Shown: positions 14,835 through 23,162 of the stretch, in pieces
Position numbering within the stretch: position 1 is the first letter of the stretch
Layout of the letters: each line of letters starts with the position of its first letter
Origin: CAYSSJ01 sp964433675
GTDB lineage: Bacteria > Cloacimonadota > Cloacimonadia > Cloacimonadales > TCS61
Direction of reading: 5' to 3'
NCBI GenBank assembly: GCA_964433675.1
Contig: CAYSSJ010000010.1
Span: 25,855-89,854, forward strand
Length of the DNA stretch: 64,000 nucleotides
The notes under the pieces: generated by a model
What the model was told of the DNA's origin: nothing
The model's database searches: none
What the model saw: the letters and a program-made list of their open reading frames with translations, nothing else
Position numbers and translations under genes: made by a program

Positions 14835-17027
14835 ATGATGAGACTGATAATTGTATCCAATCGCTTACCTGTTTCAGTATCCAAATATGAAGGTGAATAT
14901 CATACCAAAAAGAGTGCGGGTGGTTTGGTCTCCGGATTGAGCGACTATCTCTCTGCCTTGGGGAAGACCGATTCTGATATTGATGATTATCTATGGATGG
15001 GTTGGCCCGGCATGACTATTCCCAAAAAAGATGAAAAGCTCATCCGGGAAAAAGTGAAACAAGAATTCAACGCTGCTCCGGTTTTTTTCTCGCAGAGTTT
15101 GATGGACAAAGTCTATCTCGGCTTTTGTAATAAAACCGTCTGGCCTCTGTTCCATTATTTCCCTACCTATGCCAGATTCGATAAAGATTTTTGGCAGCAA
15201 TATCAGAGATTGAACCGCATATTCAGAGATGAGATCTTGAAGGTGATAGAACCTGATGATATCATTTGGGTTCACGATTATCATCTAATGCTACTGCCTG
15301 GAATGCTACGCGAACAGGTTTCAAATCCGATCGGGTTTTTCTTACACATTCCTTTCCCTTCTTTCGAGATGTACCGTTTGCTTCCCAACGAGAGTCGAAA
15401 TAAGATATTGGAAGGTCTTTTGGGAGCAGATCTCATCGGATTTCATACGCACGATTATTCTCAGTATTACCTACGCTGTTTACGGAGGTTATTGGGTATA
15501 GAGAATCATATGGGAAGGATTGCATTACCGCTGAGAACTGCACGAGTGGAAACTTTTCCCATGGGAATAGATTACGAAAAGTTCCACGGTCTGGAAACTT
15601 GTGTGAAGATCCCCGGCAAACCGAGCGGCAGCGAGCAGAAAATGATCTTGTCTGTTGATCGCCTCGATTATTCCAAAGGGATCGTAAAACGATTGCAGGG
15701 ATTCGAATTGTTTCTGGAAAAAAATCCGCAATGGCATGGGAAGGTGTATCTAAATATGATAGTAGTTCCATCCCGCACGGGAGTTTCTTCTTATCAAACT
15801 ATAAAAAGAAAACTGGATGAACTAGTAGGTAATATTAATGGTAAATATGGCAGCATAGATTGGACACCGATCATCTATCAATATACATCTCTGCCACATC
15901 CACAGTTGATCGAGCAGTATCGGCGCAGTAATGTGGCTCTGCTAACTCCGCTTCGCGATGGAATGAATCTGGTAGCCAAAGAATATGTCGCCTCATTGGT
16001 AGATAAGAAAGGGGTTTTGATACTTAGTGAATTTACCGGTGCTGCCAAAGAGCTAAGCGAATCTATCATTATCAATCCGCAAAGTACTGATGCTATAGCT
16101 GATGCTATTTTGGAAGCTCTGAACATGCCCGAAGAGGAGCAGGTCAAACGGAACGAGATCATGCAAACCCGTCTGAAAAGATATAATGTCGTGCATTGGG
16201 CAGACGAATATGTAAAAACACTTTATGATATCTGGAAATTATCTACCGAATCATTTTCCAAAAAGAGGTATACCGAGCAAATAGCTACTCAACTTCTGGA
16301 AGATTATCATCAAGCAAAAAACAGAATAATAATCCTAAACTATGATGGTACGATCGTACCATATTCCCAAGAACCGCAAGCGCCGAAACCAGACAAAGAA
16401 CTGATCCAATTACTCAGAAATGTGAACAAGAAGCAGAAAACGGATATCGTTATCTTGAGTGGTAGAAGCAAAGAAGAACTGGACGAATGTCTGGGCAAAC
16501 TCAGTATTAATCTTATAGCCGAGCATGGTTCTTGGATCAGAGATGCTGCTACCCAAAAATGGGATCAGCTCAAACCTCTCTCTGCTGAGTGGAAGGATGA
16601 TGTGATGGAACTGCTTCAAATCTACACCGATAGATTGCACGGCTCTTTTATTCAGGAAAAGGAATATTCGGTATCTTGGTATTATCACAAAGCTGATATT
16701 GAGCAAGCTGCCTTCTTGGCTATGGAAGTGTATGAGAATCTGGTAGATATTACCAGCAATATAGATGTCCAAGTCTGGCACGGAAACAAGGTGATAGAAG
16801 TCGCAAATTCGGGAATTAACAAAGGTGAACTTGCCATGCATTGGCTTTCACAAAAAAATTATGACTTTATTCTCGCAATAGGATCGGGATGGTCGGATGA
16901 GTTGCTATTCGAAACCGTACCTGAGAGGGCTTATTCCTTTAGAGTAGGGAAGATACAGTCCGAAGCTAAATATCTGCTCGAATCTCAAGACGAGGTCATC
17001 AGTTTGCTGAAGCAATTGAGAAGATGA
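14835..17027 (+). CDS. otsAB: bifunctional trehalose-6-phosphate synthase/phosphatase
   Basis: A 730-aa fusion. Residues about 1-480 are an OtsA-type GT20 glycosyltransferase that joins UDP-glucose and glucose-6-phosphate. Its N-terminal IVSNRLPVS and SAGGLVSGL loop, the segments WVHDYHLMLLPGMLR and FFLHIPFPS, and the donor-site DRLDYSKGI and LRDGMNLVAKEYVAS are intact. Residues about 500-730 are an OtsB-type HAD phosphatase with LNYDGTIVPY (nucleophile Asp; NYDGT in place of the usual DYDGT), ILSGRS, AEHGSWIR and GSGWSDELLF. The product is trehalose, a compatible solute. AGGAG lies 3 nt before 14835 and 6 nt before a second ATG at 14838, so the exact first residue is open. Such fusions occur in some Bacteroidota and in eukaryotes. 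Confidence 0.92.
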   Translation: MMRLIIVSNRLPVSVSKYEGEYHTKKSAGGLVSGLSDYLSALGKTDSDIDDYLWMGWPGMTIPKKDEKLIREKVKQEFNAAPVFFSQSLMDKVYLGFCNKTVWPLFHYFPTYARFDKDFWQQYQRLNRIFRDEILKVIEPDDIIWVHDYHLMLLPGMLREQVSNPIGFFLHIPFPSFEMYRLLPNESRNKILEGLLGADLIGFHTHDYSQYYLRCLRRLLGIENHMGRIALPLRTARVETFPMGIDYEKFHGLETCVKIPGKPSGSEQKMILSVDRLDYSKGIVKRLQGFELFLEKNPQWHGKVYLNMIVVPSRTGVSSYQTIKRKLDELVGNINGKYGSIDWTPIIYQYTSLPHPQLIEQYRRSNVALLTPLRDGMNLVAKEYVASLVDKKGVLILSEFTGAAKELSESIIINPQSTDAIADAILEALNMPEEEQVKRNEIMQTRLKRYNVVHWADEYVKTLYDIWKLSTESFSKKRYTEQIATQLLEDYHQAKNRIIILNYDGTIVPYSQEPQAPKPDKELIQLLRNVNKKQKTDIVILSGRSKEELDECLGKLSINLIAEHGSWIRDAATQKWDQLKPLSAEWKDDVMELLQIYTDRLHGSFIQEKEYSVSWYYHKADIEQAAFLAMEVYENLVDITSNIDVQVWHGNKVIEVANSGINKGELAMHWLSQKNYDFILAIGSGWSDELLFETVPERAYSFRVGKIQSEAKYLLESQDEVISLLKQLRR

Positions 17028-17064
17028 CATTGCTCACTGAAAGATCGCTGACATACAGTGAGAC

Positions 17065-17121
17065 ATTGGCGGATTAATGAGACAGTATTTTGCTTAAGAT
17101 ATCTTTTATTAATCCGCCAAT
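17065..17121. repeat. 14-bp perfect inverted repeat at convergent gene ends
   Basis: ATTGGCGGATTAAT (17065-17078) and its exact complement ATTAATCCGCCAAT (17108-17121) are separated by 29 nt that contain the small palindrome AAGATATCTT. The repeat spans the stop codon and last codons of the 80-aa gene on the minus strand and lies 38 bp past the otsAB stop on the plus strand. A second 7-bp repeat, CTCACTG/CAGTGAG (17033-17062), lies just beside it. No T-run follows on either strand. Confidence 0.8.
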
Positions 17122-17316
17122 ATTAGGTCTGTTGATCACTTTAATATCAGAGTGGAGTGTTGTAACTTCACACTGATCGATATCGACAGTTTCAGACTTT
17201 ATCAGCAAAGATGATAAAGTCGATTCTGTGTTATCGGTCAATAGAACGATAGTTACAATAGCAACTACATAGAAGAACAAGATCAAACAGTACATGGTAA
17301 GTTGATGCTTTTTCAT
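17074..17316 (-). CDS. small single-pass membrane protein of unknown function
   Basis: An 80-aa protein. The start at 17316 has AAGGAGG with 5-nt spacing; a longer frame to 17361 overlaps the promoter and is unlikely. Residues about 6-28 (MYCLILFFYVVAIVTIVLL) form one transmembrane helix. The remaining 50 residues (including DQCEVTTLHSDIKVINRP) are probably extracytoplasmic or periplasmic. I recognise no family. It is preceded by a near-consensus sigma-54 promoter (17344-17360), giving a leader of about 18 nt, so it is likely made only when a sigma-54 activator is on. Its 3' end lies within a 14-bp inverted repeat. It is convergent with otsAB. Confidence 0.65.
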   Translation of the reverse strand: MKKHQLTMYCLILFFYVVAIVTIVLLTDNTESTLSSLLIKSETVDIDQCEVTTLHSDIKVINRPNIGGLIKDILSKILSH

Positions 17317-17343
17317 GAGAACCTCCTTTTTTACTGATTCTCT

Positions 17344-17360
17344 GAGCATATATCGTGCCA
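17344..17360 (-). promoter_or_regulatory. sigma-54-type promoter (-24/-12)
   Basis: On the minus strand TGGCACG-ATAT-ATGCT has GG (17359-17358) and GC (17347-17346) exactly 10 nt apart. This matches the TGGCACG-N4-TTGCW consensus with one mismatch. Transcription would begin near 17334, 18 nt before the ATG at 17316 and just upstream of the AAGGAGG site. A sigma-54 activator of the NtrC type is encoded at 24888-26285, but a link between them is only a possibility. Confidence 0.65.
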
Positions 17361-17436
17361 AAAATGAGATAGTATCCTATTTGTATGAAAAATAAGGTAG
17401 ATATGATATCGCTAAATATATCATTGGCTCCGCGAG

Positions 17437-17453
17437 TTTATCAATTTGATAAA
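17437..17453. promoter_or_regulatory. 17-bp palindrome, possible operator
   Basis: TTTATCAA-T-TTGATAAA is a perfect palindrome in the divergent region between the small membrane protein gene and yhbY. Its half-sites are in the inverse order of an FNR site (TTGAT-N4-ATCAA), so it is not a normal FNR box. A factor that would bind it is unknown. Confidence 0.4.
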
Positions 17454-17553
17454 TAATACCAATTTGTCTTATAAATATGAGAAAATTCTTGCAGAAAGAG
17501 TAGCGAGATATATTTTTGTATAGTGAGATAGTAAAAATAAGGAAGGGAAATTC

Positions 17554-17826
17554 ATGAATTTAACTGGTAAACAGAGAGCAGAGTTGATAGCAAAAGCGCA
17601 TAATATGCCGGCTACACTGCATGTAGGCAAACAAGGTGTTACTCCGAATGTAATCGAAAGTTTGGAGCAACAACTTGAAGCAAATGAGTTGGTAAAAGTG
17701 GCATTGCAATCGGATTTTCGCGAAGAGAGAAAAGAACTGGCAGCAGAATTGACGATGGCGACCGATGCGATTTTAATCCAAACCAAAGGGAAAACCGCGC
17801 TTTTGTATAGGGAAAATACTGAATAA
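17554..17826 (+). CDS. yhbY: YhbY-family RNA-binding protein (CRM domain)
   Basis: A 90-aa protein made of a single CRM domain. It opens with LTGKQRAELIAKAH, and the GxxG-type loop lies in HVGKQGVTPNVIESLEQQLEANELVKV, split over residues 23-49; FREERKELA follows. YhbY associates with pre-50S ribosomal particles in E. coli. GGAAGGG lies about 8 nt before the ATG. A weak promoter (TTGCAG at 17489-17494, TATTTT at 17511-17516) is possible. It is followed 5 nt later by the divergent PAP2 gene, and the three plus-strand genes to 18861 appear to form one operon. Confidence 0.9.
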   Translation: MNLTGKQRAELIAKAHNMPATLHVGKQGVTPNVIESLEQQLEANELVKVALQSDFREERKELAAELTMATDAILIQTKGKTALLYRENTE

Positions 17827-17831
17827 AATCT

Positions 17832-18284
17832 ATGAATGATGGAATCATACTCGGGAACAAAATAATTGAGATTGTTTTAGTAGCAATGTTATTAGCTCAA
17901 ATACTCAAAGGAGTGTTTTATTTTGTTAAACATAAGAAGTATAGTCTGAAACAATTTATAGAGACCGGTAGTATGCCGAGTTCGCATTCAGCTACCGTGG
18001 TATCTTTGGCTACTGCTGTCGGGCTATCCGAAGGTTTCTCATCCACGTTTTTTGCAATTACAGCTGTATTTGCCCTGATCGTGATGTACGATGCTGCCGG
18101 AGTTAGACGCGCGGCAGGTGAACAGGCAGAACTTCTGAATAAAATCGTTCATAACATAAAAGAGCGAGAGGGAATGCAGCTTTTGGAAAAAAATCTCAAA
18201 GAACTATTAGGTCATTCACCACTGGAGGTAATGGCAGGTGCTATTTTAGGTTTACTTGTAGCACTAATTATGTATGGAGTTTAA
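17832..18284 (+). CDS. divergent PAP2 family membrane protein (DUF212)
   Basis: A 150-aa protein with about four hydrophobic helices. The family core is intact: an N-terminal AQILKGVFYFV, then ETGSMPSSHSATVVSLATAVG (phosphatase motif SMPSSHSA), then VMYDAAGVRRAAGEQA and a C-terminal LGHSPLEVMAGAILG. The family is related to lipid phosphatases of the PAP2 class. A role in undecaprenyl or other lipid phosphate metabolism has been suggested but is not fixed. It overlaps nothing upstream (5-nt gap after yhbY). Its last codons include the ribosome-binding site of the NUDIX gene, so the two are translationally close. Confidence 0.88.
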   Translation: MNDGIILGNKIIEIVLVAMLLAQILKGVFYFVKHKKYSLKQFIETGSMPSSHSATVVSLATAVGLSEGFSSTFFAITAVFALIVMYDAAGVRRAAGEQAELLNKIVHNIKEREGMQLLEKNLKELLGHSPLEVMAGAILGLLVALIMYGV

Positions 18285-18285
18285 G

Positions 18286-18861
18286 ATGAAAAAAGTAGAG
18301 ATCATTTCTCGGAAAATACTGTTCGATGATTTTTTTAAGTTGGAAAAAGCAAAGCTGAGATACGAAAAATACGATGGTGATATGAGCGCTGAAGTAAGTC
18401 GTTTGAATGTAGTTCGAGGCGATGCTGTCAGTGCAGTGTTGTATCATAGAAAGCGTGAGAAATTGGTCTTTGTAGAACAATTTCGTTACGCTACTTATCA
18501 GAAGGATAATGGTTGGCTTTTGGAACTCGTAGCCGGTATGATGGCAGAAGGTGAAACTCCCGAAATTGCCCTAAAACGTGAGATTTATGAAGAGTTGGGT
18601 TACAAAGTAACCGATTTGCTACCAATTTGTTGCTTTTATGTAGCACCGGGAAGCTGTGATGAGAAAATCCACCTATTCTACGCAGAAATCGATGATAATG
18701 TTCGAGTTGGTGCAGGTGGTGGAAATCATCAGGAACATGAAGACATCAAAGAGATTCATCTGACTCCTGCTCAAATAACCGATATGATAGATTCCGGTAA
18801 GATCATCGATGCTAAGACATTGATCGGATTGCAATGGTTTTTGTCGAAGAAATTAAATTAG
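18286..18861 (+). CDS. NUDIX hydrolase, ADP-ribose pyrophosphatase type
   Basis: A 191-aa hydrolase. The NUDIX box, with G, E, REIYEELGY and correct spacing (GMMAEGE then TPEIALKREIYEEL), is complete. The N-terminal strand region and the VEQFRYA segment fit the ADP-sugar pyrophosphatase group (NudF/YffH-like), which cleaves ADP-ribose to AMP and ribose-5-phosphate. The start at 18286 is fixed by GGAG (18276-18279) with 6-nt spacing; the in-frame ATG at 18274 lies before that site and inside the upstream gene. Its 3' end overlaps the convergent EamA gene by 4 nt. The preferred substrate cannot be decided from sequence. Confidence 0.85.
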   Translation: MKKVEIISRKILFDDFFKLEKAKLRYEKYDGDMSAEVSRLNVVRGDAVSAVLYHRKREKLVFVEQFRYATYQKDNGWLLELVAGMMAEGETPEIALKREIYEELGYKVTDLLPICCFYVAPGSCDEKIHLFYAEIDDNVRVGAGGGNHQEHEDIKEIHLTPAQITDMIDSGKIIDAKTLIGLQWFLSKKLN

Positions 18862-19805
18862 CTCAATCGATCGGACTCTTTACTGATACCGCCGTACATT
18901 GCCATCTGCCTCTTTTTCTTCCATTTTAGATAATAAGGTAGCTGAGATAGGAACAATCCCAAGATCACAATCATTATGCCACCGATCACTCGAACGGTTA
19001 AAGGTTCATCAATCACGAAAAAGGCAATGACTGCTGTGAATACCGGGATCAAGTTGGTGAAGATAGTTGCATTTATCAGTCCGATCCGGTGTATGGCAAT
19101 GGTCATAAAAATAAAGGCTAAAGTAGAACCGAAAATAGATAATTGAACAACGGCAAGTACGCTGGTGGTATTGAATTGTAGTGTCTGAATAGCATCCCAT
19201 TCCCGTAGATACAGAAACGGTAAGAAAAAGAAAATTCCGATAATATTTTGGGCACGTACAATCACCAAACTGGAATATTTCACTGCCAGTACTCTTACAA
19301 TAATTCCATATCCGGTTCCTGCCAATACGGCAAAAAGCATCAATGCTATCCCTTTGACAGATTCATAGTCGATAGTTCCACCAGATACGATCAGAAATAC
19401 ACCGGCAAAAGATATGAAGATACTGACAATATGGATCAATACTATCCTCTCACGTAGAAAGATAAAAGTCATCAAAGGTGTGAACAACGGAATAGTAGAT
19501 ATGATAATAGAACCGAGTGTAGCCGACACATGTTGCATTCCATGGCTTTCTCCCATAAAATAACAAAATGGTTCGAAAAAAGCCAATAGCAAAAAGAGCT
19601 TATAATCTTTTTTATCAATTCGGGTAGATATTTTGCTGAAATGCAGAAATAGAGATAATAAAACATAAGATAACAGCAATCTCAAGAATATGATGGTGAT
19701 CGGCTTGAACATCTCAAATGCCTGTTTATACCACACATAACTAGCTGCCCAAAACAGCATAGCTGCAACTGCTGCAAGATATACTACGAATCTTTTTTCT
19801 TTCAT
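18858..19805 (-). CDS. EamA (DMT superfamily) transporter
   Basis: A 315-aa inner-membrane protein with ten hydrophobic helices in two five-helix EamA repeats. The first repeat has LFWAASYVWYKQAF and ATLGSIIISTIPLFTPLMTFIFLRER; the second has LSIFGSTLAFIFMTIAIHRIG, split before NATIFTNLIPVFTAV. Members export or exchange amino acids, metabolites or nucleotide sugars, and the substrate here is unknown. I place the start at 19805, where GGGGAG lies about 7 nt upstream. An ATG at 19841 gives 12 more residues, but its AGGAG is only 1 nt away. The lysine-rich tail is cytoplasmic. It is convergent with the NUDIX gene and divergent from the ferritin-like gene. Confidence 0.88.
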   Translation of the reverse strand: MKEKRFVVYLAAVAAMLFWAASYVWYKQAFEMFKPITIIFLRLLLSYVLLSLFLHFSKISTRIDKKDYKLFLLLAFFEPFCYFMGESHGMQHVSATLGSIIISTIPLFTPLMTFIFLRERIVLIHIVSIFISFAGVFLIVSGGTIDYESVKGIALMLFAVLAGTGYGIIVRVLAVKYSSLVIVRAQNIIGIFFFLPFLYLREWDAIQTLQFNTTSVLAVVQLSIFGSTLAFIFMTIAIHRIGLINATIFTNLIPVFTAVIAFFVIDEPLTVRVIGGIMIVILGLFLSQLPYYLKWKKKRQMAMYGGISKESDRLS

Positions 19806-19934
19806 TTTCCGACTCCCCAAAGACCTTTTTTCTAGCGTCATTCTCCTGTCAATATTTCCTTTTTATTCTATCCCAAACGAGAAGCTTGACATTTTTGGAC
19901 ATGATTAACAATTATACTCAAAGTAGGAGGAGAT

Positions 19935-20408
19935 ATGAAAACGAGAAAAGACATATTGATAGAAGCGATAGAATCGGAAGTGGAAACGCAGAATTTGTAT
20001 GCCATGCTCGCAAAAGCATTCAATAAAGCACCGTCCAAACAAACTTTTATTAATTTGATTCCTTTGGAAAATATGCACGAACAAAAAATCCGGCAGCAGT
20101 TTGGAAAAGAGTTCCCGGACGAAAAGCTTACAATCTCACCGGATAAATTGCCAAAATTGGCGATTGAAGAAAGGTTGGAGGAACCTGATCAAGCGCTTAA
20201 ATTTGCAATAGCTCAAGAGGAGAGGGCGTATTATCGATACAAACACTTGGCAGAAAATAGTGATGATGAAGATACGAAAAAACTACTTCTCAATCTCGCC
20301 GAGGAGGAGAGTAATCACAAAGATCTGCTTCAGGATGAGCTCAACCAACTACATGGAACAATGATCTGGTTCGATAGTTCTGAACTGAACGGATTATTTG
20401 AAGATTAA
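19935..20408 (+). CDS. ferritin-like (rubrerythrin-type) diiron protein
   Basis: A 157-aa four-helix-bundle protein. The diiron ligand pattern is visible in two halves: ESEVETQNLY with LENMHEQKI in the first, and AQEERAYYRY with LAEEESNHKDLL in the second. The rubredoxin domain of classical rubrerythrin is missing, so it belongs to the short ferritin-like group thought to handle peroxide or iron in anaerobes. The start follows TAGGAGGAG with about 5-nt spacing. TTGACA (19886-19891) and TATACT (19913-19918) lie upstream, but 21 bp apart, so the promoter is unclear. It is monocistronic and ends in a terminator hairpin shared with the convergent peptidase gene. Confidence 0.85.
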   Translation: MKTRKDILIEAIESEVETQNLYAMLAKAFNKAPSKQTFINLIPLENMHEQKIRQQFGKEFPDEKLTISPDKLPKLAIEERLEEPDQALKFAIAQEERAYYRYKHLAENSDDEDTKKLLLNLAEEESNHKDLLQDELNQLHGTMIWFDSSELNGLFED

Positions 20409-20434
20409 AAAAACCCCGCCGTTAAGCGGGGTTT
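20407..20434 (-). terminator. terminator of the M3 peptidase gene, between convergent genes
   Basis: AAACCCCGC (20411-20419) pairs with GCGGGGTTT (20426-20434) around a 6-nt loop. On the minus strand the stem is directly followed by TTTT, so with the stem's own end there are seven T residues in a row. On the plus strand there is no T-run past the stem, so it stops the ferritin-like transcript less certainly. Confidence 0.85.
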
Positions 20435-20442
20435 GATTAAGT

Positions 20443-22485
20443 TTACTTTAGCCCTTCACGTTTTAATAAAGCTTCAGGGTCTGGTTTTCTTCCTCTGAAT
20501 TTTACATAGATATCCATTGGATGTTCTGTATTACCACGTGCTAAGATGTTATTGCGGAATGATTCAGCTATCTCATTCGAGAATATCCCCTTTTCTTTGA
20601 ATAATTCAAATGCGTCTGCTTCTAATACTTCTGCCCATTTGTAAGAATAGTATCCGGCAGAGTATCCTCCTGCAAAGATATGACTGAAACTGCATGAAGT
20701 ATTTCTGCCTTCCACTTTTGGAAGCAAGCGTGTCTTTTCGATCACCTTATCTTCATAAGCAGCCACATCATCTATATCGCTGGGATCATTATTATGCCAA
20801 GCCATATCTAAGTAACCCAAACTAAGTTGGCGTAAATTCATACTTCCGGCATTGAATCTCTGAGCGTTCTTCACTTTTTCGATAAGTTCATCCGGCATTT
20901 TAGTTTCGTTTTGATAGTGATTTGCAAAAAGATCGAGTGCATCCTTTTCCACTACCCAATTCTCCATAATCTGTGAAGGCAGCTCCACGAAATCCCAATA
21001 TACATTCGGACTGGCAAGAGAAGAATAGGTGCAATTGGATAGCAGAGCATGTAGTGCATGTCCAAACTCATGGAATAGAGTCTTCACTTCGGAATGCTGC
21101 AACAAAGATGGATTTTTATCGGTAGAGGGGGAAAGATTGGCAACGATGGAAACATGAGGTCGGTGAACTTTGCCCGATTTCATTCCTTGCCTTTGATAGG
21201 TAGTCATCCACGCTCCATCTCGTTTGGTTTCTCGTGGGAAAGTATCCAGATACAAGAGCCCGAGATGACTGTCGTCCTTATCTTTTACCTCATAGACAAT
21301 TACATCTTCATGATAAACCGGGATATTATTTATCTGAGAAAAATTGATGCCATAAAGTCTATTAGCGACTTTGAACAATCCATCAATTACATTTTCCATT
21401 TTGAAATAAGGGCGGAGTTCTTCTTCATTATAGTTAAACTTTTTCTCTTTCAAAATCTGGGCATAATAATGTGAATCCCAAGCGGAGAAATCGGTGATCT
21501 TATCATGTTCATAAGCCAAATTCTTCATCTCTTCCAATTCTTCTTTGGCAGTGGGAAGAGCAGCGTCGAATATTTCATCTAAGAAAGATAACACAGTAGT
21601 CGGTTTTTCTGCCATTCGCTCTGCCAATACATATTGGGCATGGGTGTCAAAACCCAATAGATTGGCTCTTTTATGTCTGAGTGTTGCTATCTGTTTTACC
21701 ATATCCTGGTTATCGAATCTATCTTTGTATGCTCGTGCCCCATAAGCGCGATACATCTTCTCACGCAGTTCTCTGTTTTTGGCATACATCATCACAGGTA
21801 GAAAACTGGGGATTTGCAATGTAAAAAGCCAACCGGAATCCAATCCTTTTCGCTTAGCAGCATGAGCAGCAGATTCCAATGCTGAGGAAGGAAGTCCTTC
21901 AAGCTCGGATTTGTCTGTAATGTGCAGTGAAAAAGAATTGGCAGAATTCATCACATTTTGCATGAATTTAGGACTTAATCGCGAGAGTTTATCATCTATC
22001 TCGATGAGTTTTTTCTTATCCTCGTCGGATAATCTGGCGCCATTACGAACAAAAGCCTTATAATTCAGCTCCAAGAGACGAGCTTGTTCTTGGTTCAGAT
22101 TTAAAGTTTTTCGCTTGTTGTAGATGGATTCTACTTTGTCGAATAAAACCGGATCGGTGAGAATACTATTGTTCAAAGCCGATAGCATCGGTGCTATCTG
22201 CTGTGCCAGCTCTTTGAATTTATCATCGGATTCGGAATTCATCAGATTGAAATAGATCGTAGCTACCTCATCCAGATGCTCACTGGCAAATTCCAATGCT
22301 TCTACTGTATTTTCGAAGGACGGTGGACTCTGATTTGTCCTTATTTTTTCGATATTTGCCTTGGTGATCTCCATTGCTTTTTCAATAGCGGGTAGGAAGT
22401 GTTCTCTTTTGATCTGATCAAACGGAATAGCTTCGAATTTGCCGTTTTTTGTCCTTTCTAACAAGGGATTTTTTTCTGTACTCAT
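20443..22485 (-). CDS. M3-family oligopeptidase (oligopeptidase A / Dcp type)
   Basis: A 680-aa cytoplasmic zinc metallopeptidase that degrades short peptides. The catalytic motif FHEFGHALHALL (HExGH) is near residue 470, and the third ligand lies in the downstream helix with FVELPSQIMENWV. The N-terminal region (FDQIKREHFLPAIEKAM, then FENTVEALE) is typical of PrlC/Dcp, and the C-terminal FSHIFAGGYSAGYYSYKWA is the conserved substrate-binding Tyr segment. No signal peptide is present. The length matches the family. AAGGAG lies about 8 nt before the start at 22485. It is likely monocistronic and may help recycle peptides in a peptide-fermenting organism. Confidence 0.92.
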   Translation of the reverse strand: MSTEKNPLLERTKNGKFEAIPFDQIKREHFLPAIEKAMEITKANIEKIRTNQSPPSFENTVEALEFASEHLDEVATIYFNLMNSESDDKFKELAQQIAPMLSALNNSILTDPVLFDKVESIYNKRKTLNLNQEQARLLELNYKAFVRNGARLSDEDKKKLIEIDDKLSRLSPKFMQNVMNSANSFSLHITDKSELEGLPSSALESAAHAAKRKGLDSGWLFTLQIPSFLPVMMYAKNRELREKMYRAYGARAYKDRFDNQDMVKQIATLRHKRANLLGFDTHAQYVLAERMAEKPTTVLSFLDEIFDAALPTAKEELEEMKNLAYEHDKITDFSAWDSHYYAQILKEKKFNYNEEELRPYFKMENVIDGLFKVANRLYGINFSQINNIPVYHEDVIVYEVKDKDDSHLGLLYLDTFPRETKRDGAWMTTYQRQGMKSGKVHRPHVSIVANLSPSTDKNPSLLQHSEVKTLFHEFGHALHALLSNCTYSSLASPNVYWDFVELPSQIMENWVVEKDALDLFANHYQNETKMPDELIEKVKNAQRFNAGSMNLRQLSLGYLDMAWHNNDPSDIDDVAAYEDKVIEKTRLLPKVEGRNTSCSFSHIFAGGYSAGYYSYKWAEVLEADAFELFKEKGIFSNEIAESFRNNILARGNTEHPMDIYVKFRGRKPDPEALLKREGLK

Positions 22486-22513
22486 CAGTTACTCCTTCTC
22501 TATATTATTTTTT

Positions 22514-23065
22514 TTACTGATATGTCTCATAAAATACAAAATCACTATTATCTTTTCGCTTTGGTCTGGGTTCTTCAGCTGCGAGCTTATCTGCCAATTC
22601 TTGATTCTTTGGTTCCGCTCTTTTCCCAACCAGAATAAGAGTGATAACATCCATATCTGCAGGAATATTCGTAAGCTCTTTTACTTTTTTGGGACTATAG
22701 CCGGCAATTGGATGAGCTACAAGACCCATTTCAGTAGCTCGAAGTATCATAAAAGCAGAAGAAAGTCCTATATCAAACTGATAATAAATGCGGTCTTTGA
22801 TGATACAATCATCCTCTTTTTTGCCGAATACCACTACAATTAGAGAAGCATCGAAAGTCCATTCGTTCCCTTTGGCAAAAACAGCTTTCATTTTATTTAG
22901 CATCTCGTCAGATTTGATAAACAAATATTTCCATGGTTGTTTGTTGAAACATGACGGTGCCAATTTTGCTGCATTTATCAGTTGTTCTATGATAGAATCA
23001 TCAATTTTGCCAGGTTGTAATACACGGTAGGCACGACGTTTTTCTATAGCGGTTTTTACATCCAT
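22514..23065 (-). CDS. nitroreductase-family flavoprotein
   Basis: A 183-aa FMN-dependent oxidoreductase. The N-terminal AIEKRRAYRVLQPG gives the phosphate-binding RRAYR motif, and ...AAKLAPSCFNKQPWKYLFI supplies the family's second signature. The C-terminal part has GLSSAFMILRATEMGLVAHPIAGY. Members reduce nitro compounds, quinones or flavins with NAD(P)H. The physiological substrate is not evident. The start at 23065 has GGGGG 8 to 9 nt upstream. It is separate from its neighbours: 28 bp past it is the peptidase start region, and 97 bp before it the response regulator ends. No regulatory site stands out. Confidence 0.88.
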   Translation of the reverse strand: MDVKTAIEKRRAYRVLQPGKIDDSIIEQLINAAKLAPSCFNKQPWKYLFIKSDEMLNKMKAVFAKGNEWTFDASLIVVVFGKKEDDCIIKDRIYYQFDIGLSSAFMILRATEMGLVAHPIAGYSPKKVKELTNIPADMDVITLILVGKRAEPKNQELADKLAAEEPRPKRKDNSDFVFYETYQ

Positions 23066-23162
23066 TATTCCCCCTATTCAATTTGTAATACTCACTAGCT
23101 TTCAGAGCATAAAAGTAATTGCTCTTTAGAACAGCGAGCATTTTTTAGTAAATTACTATAAA

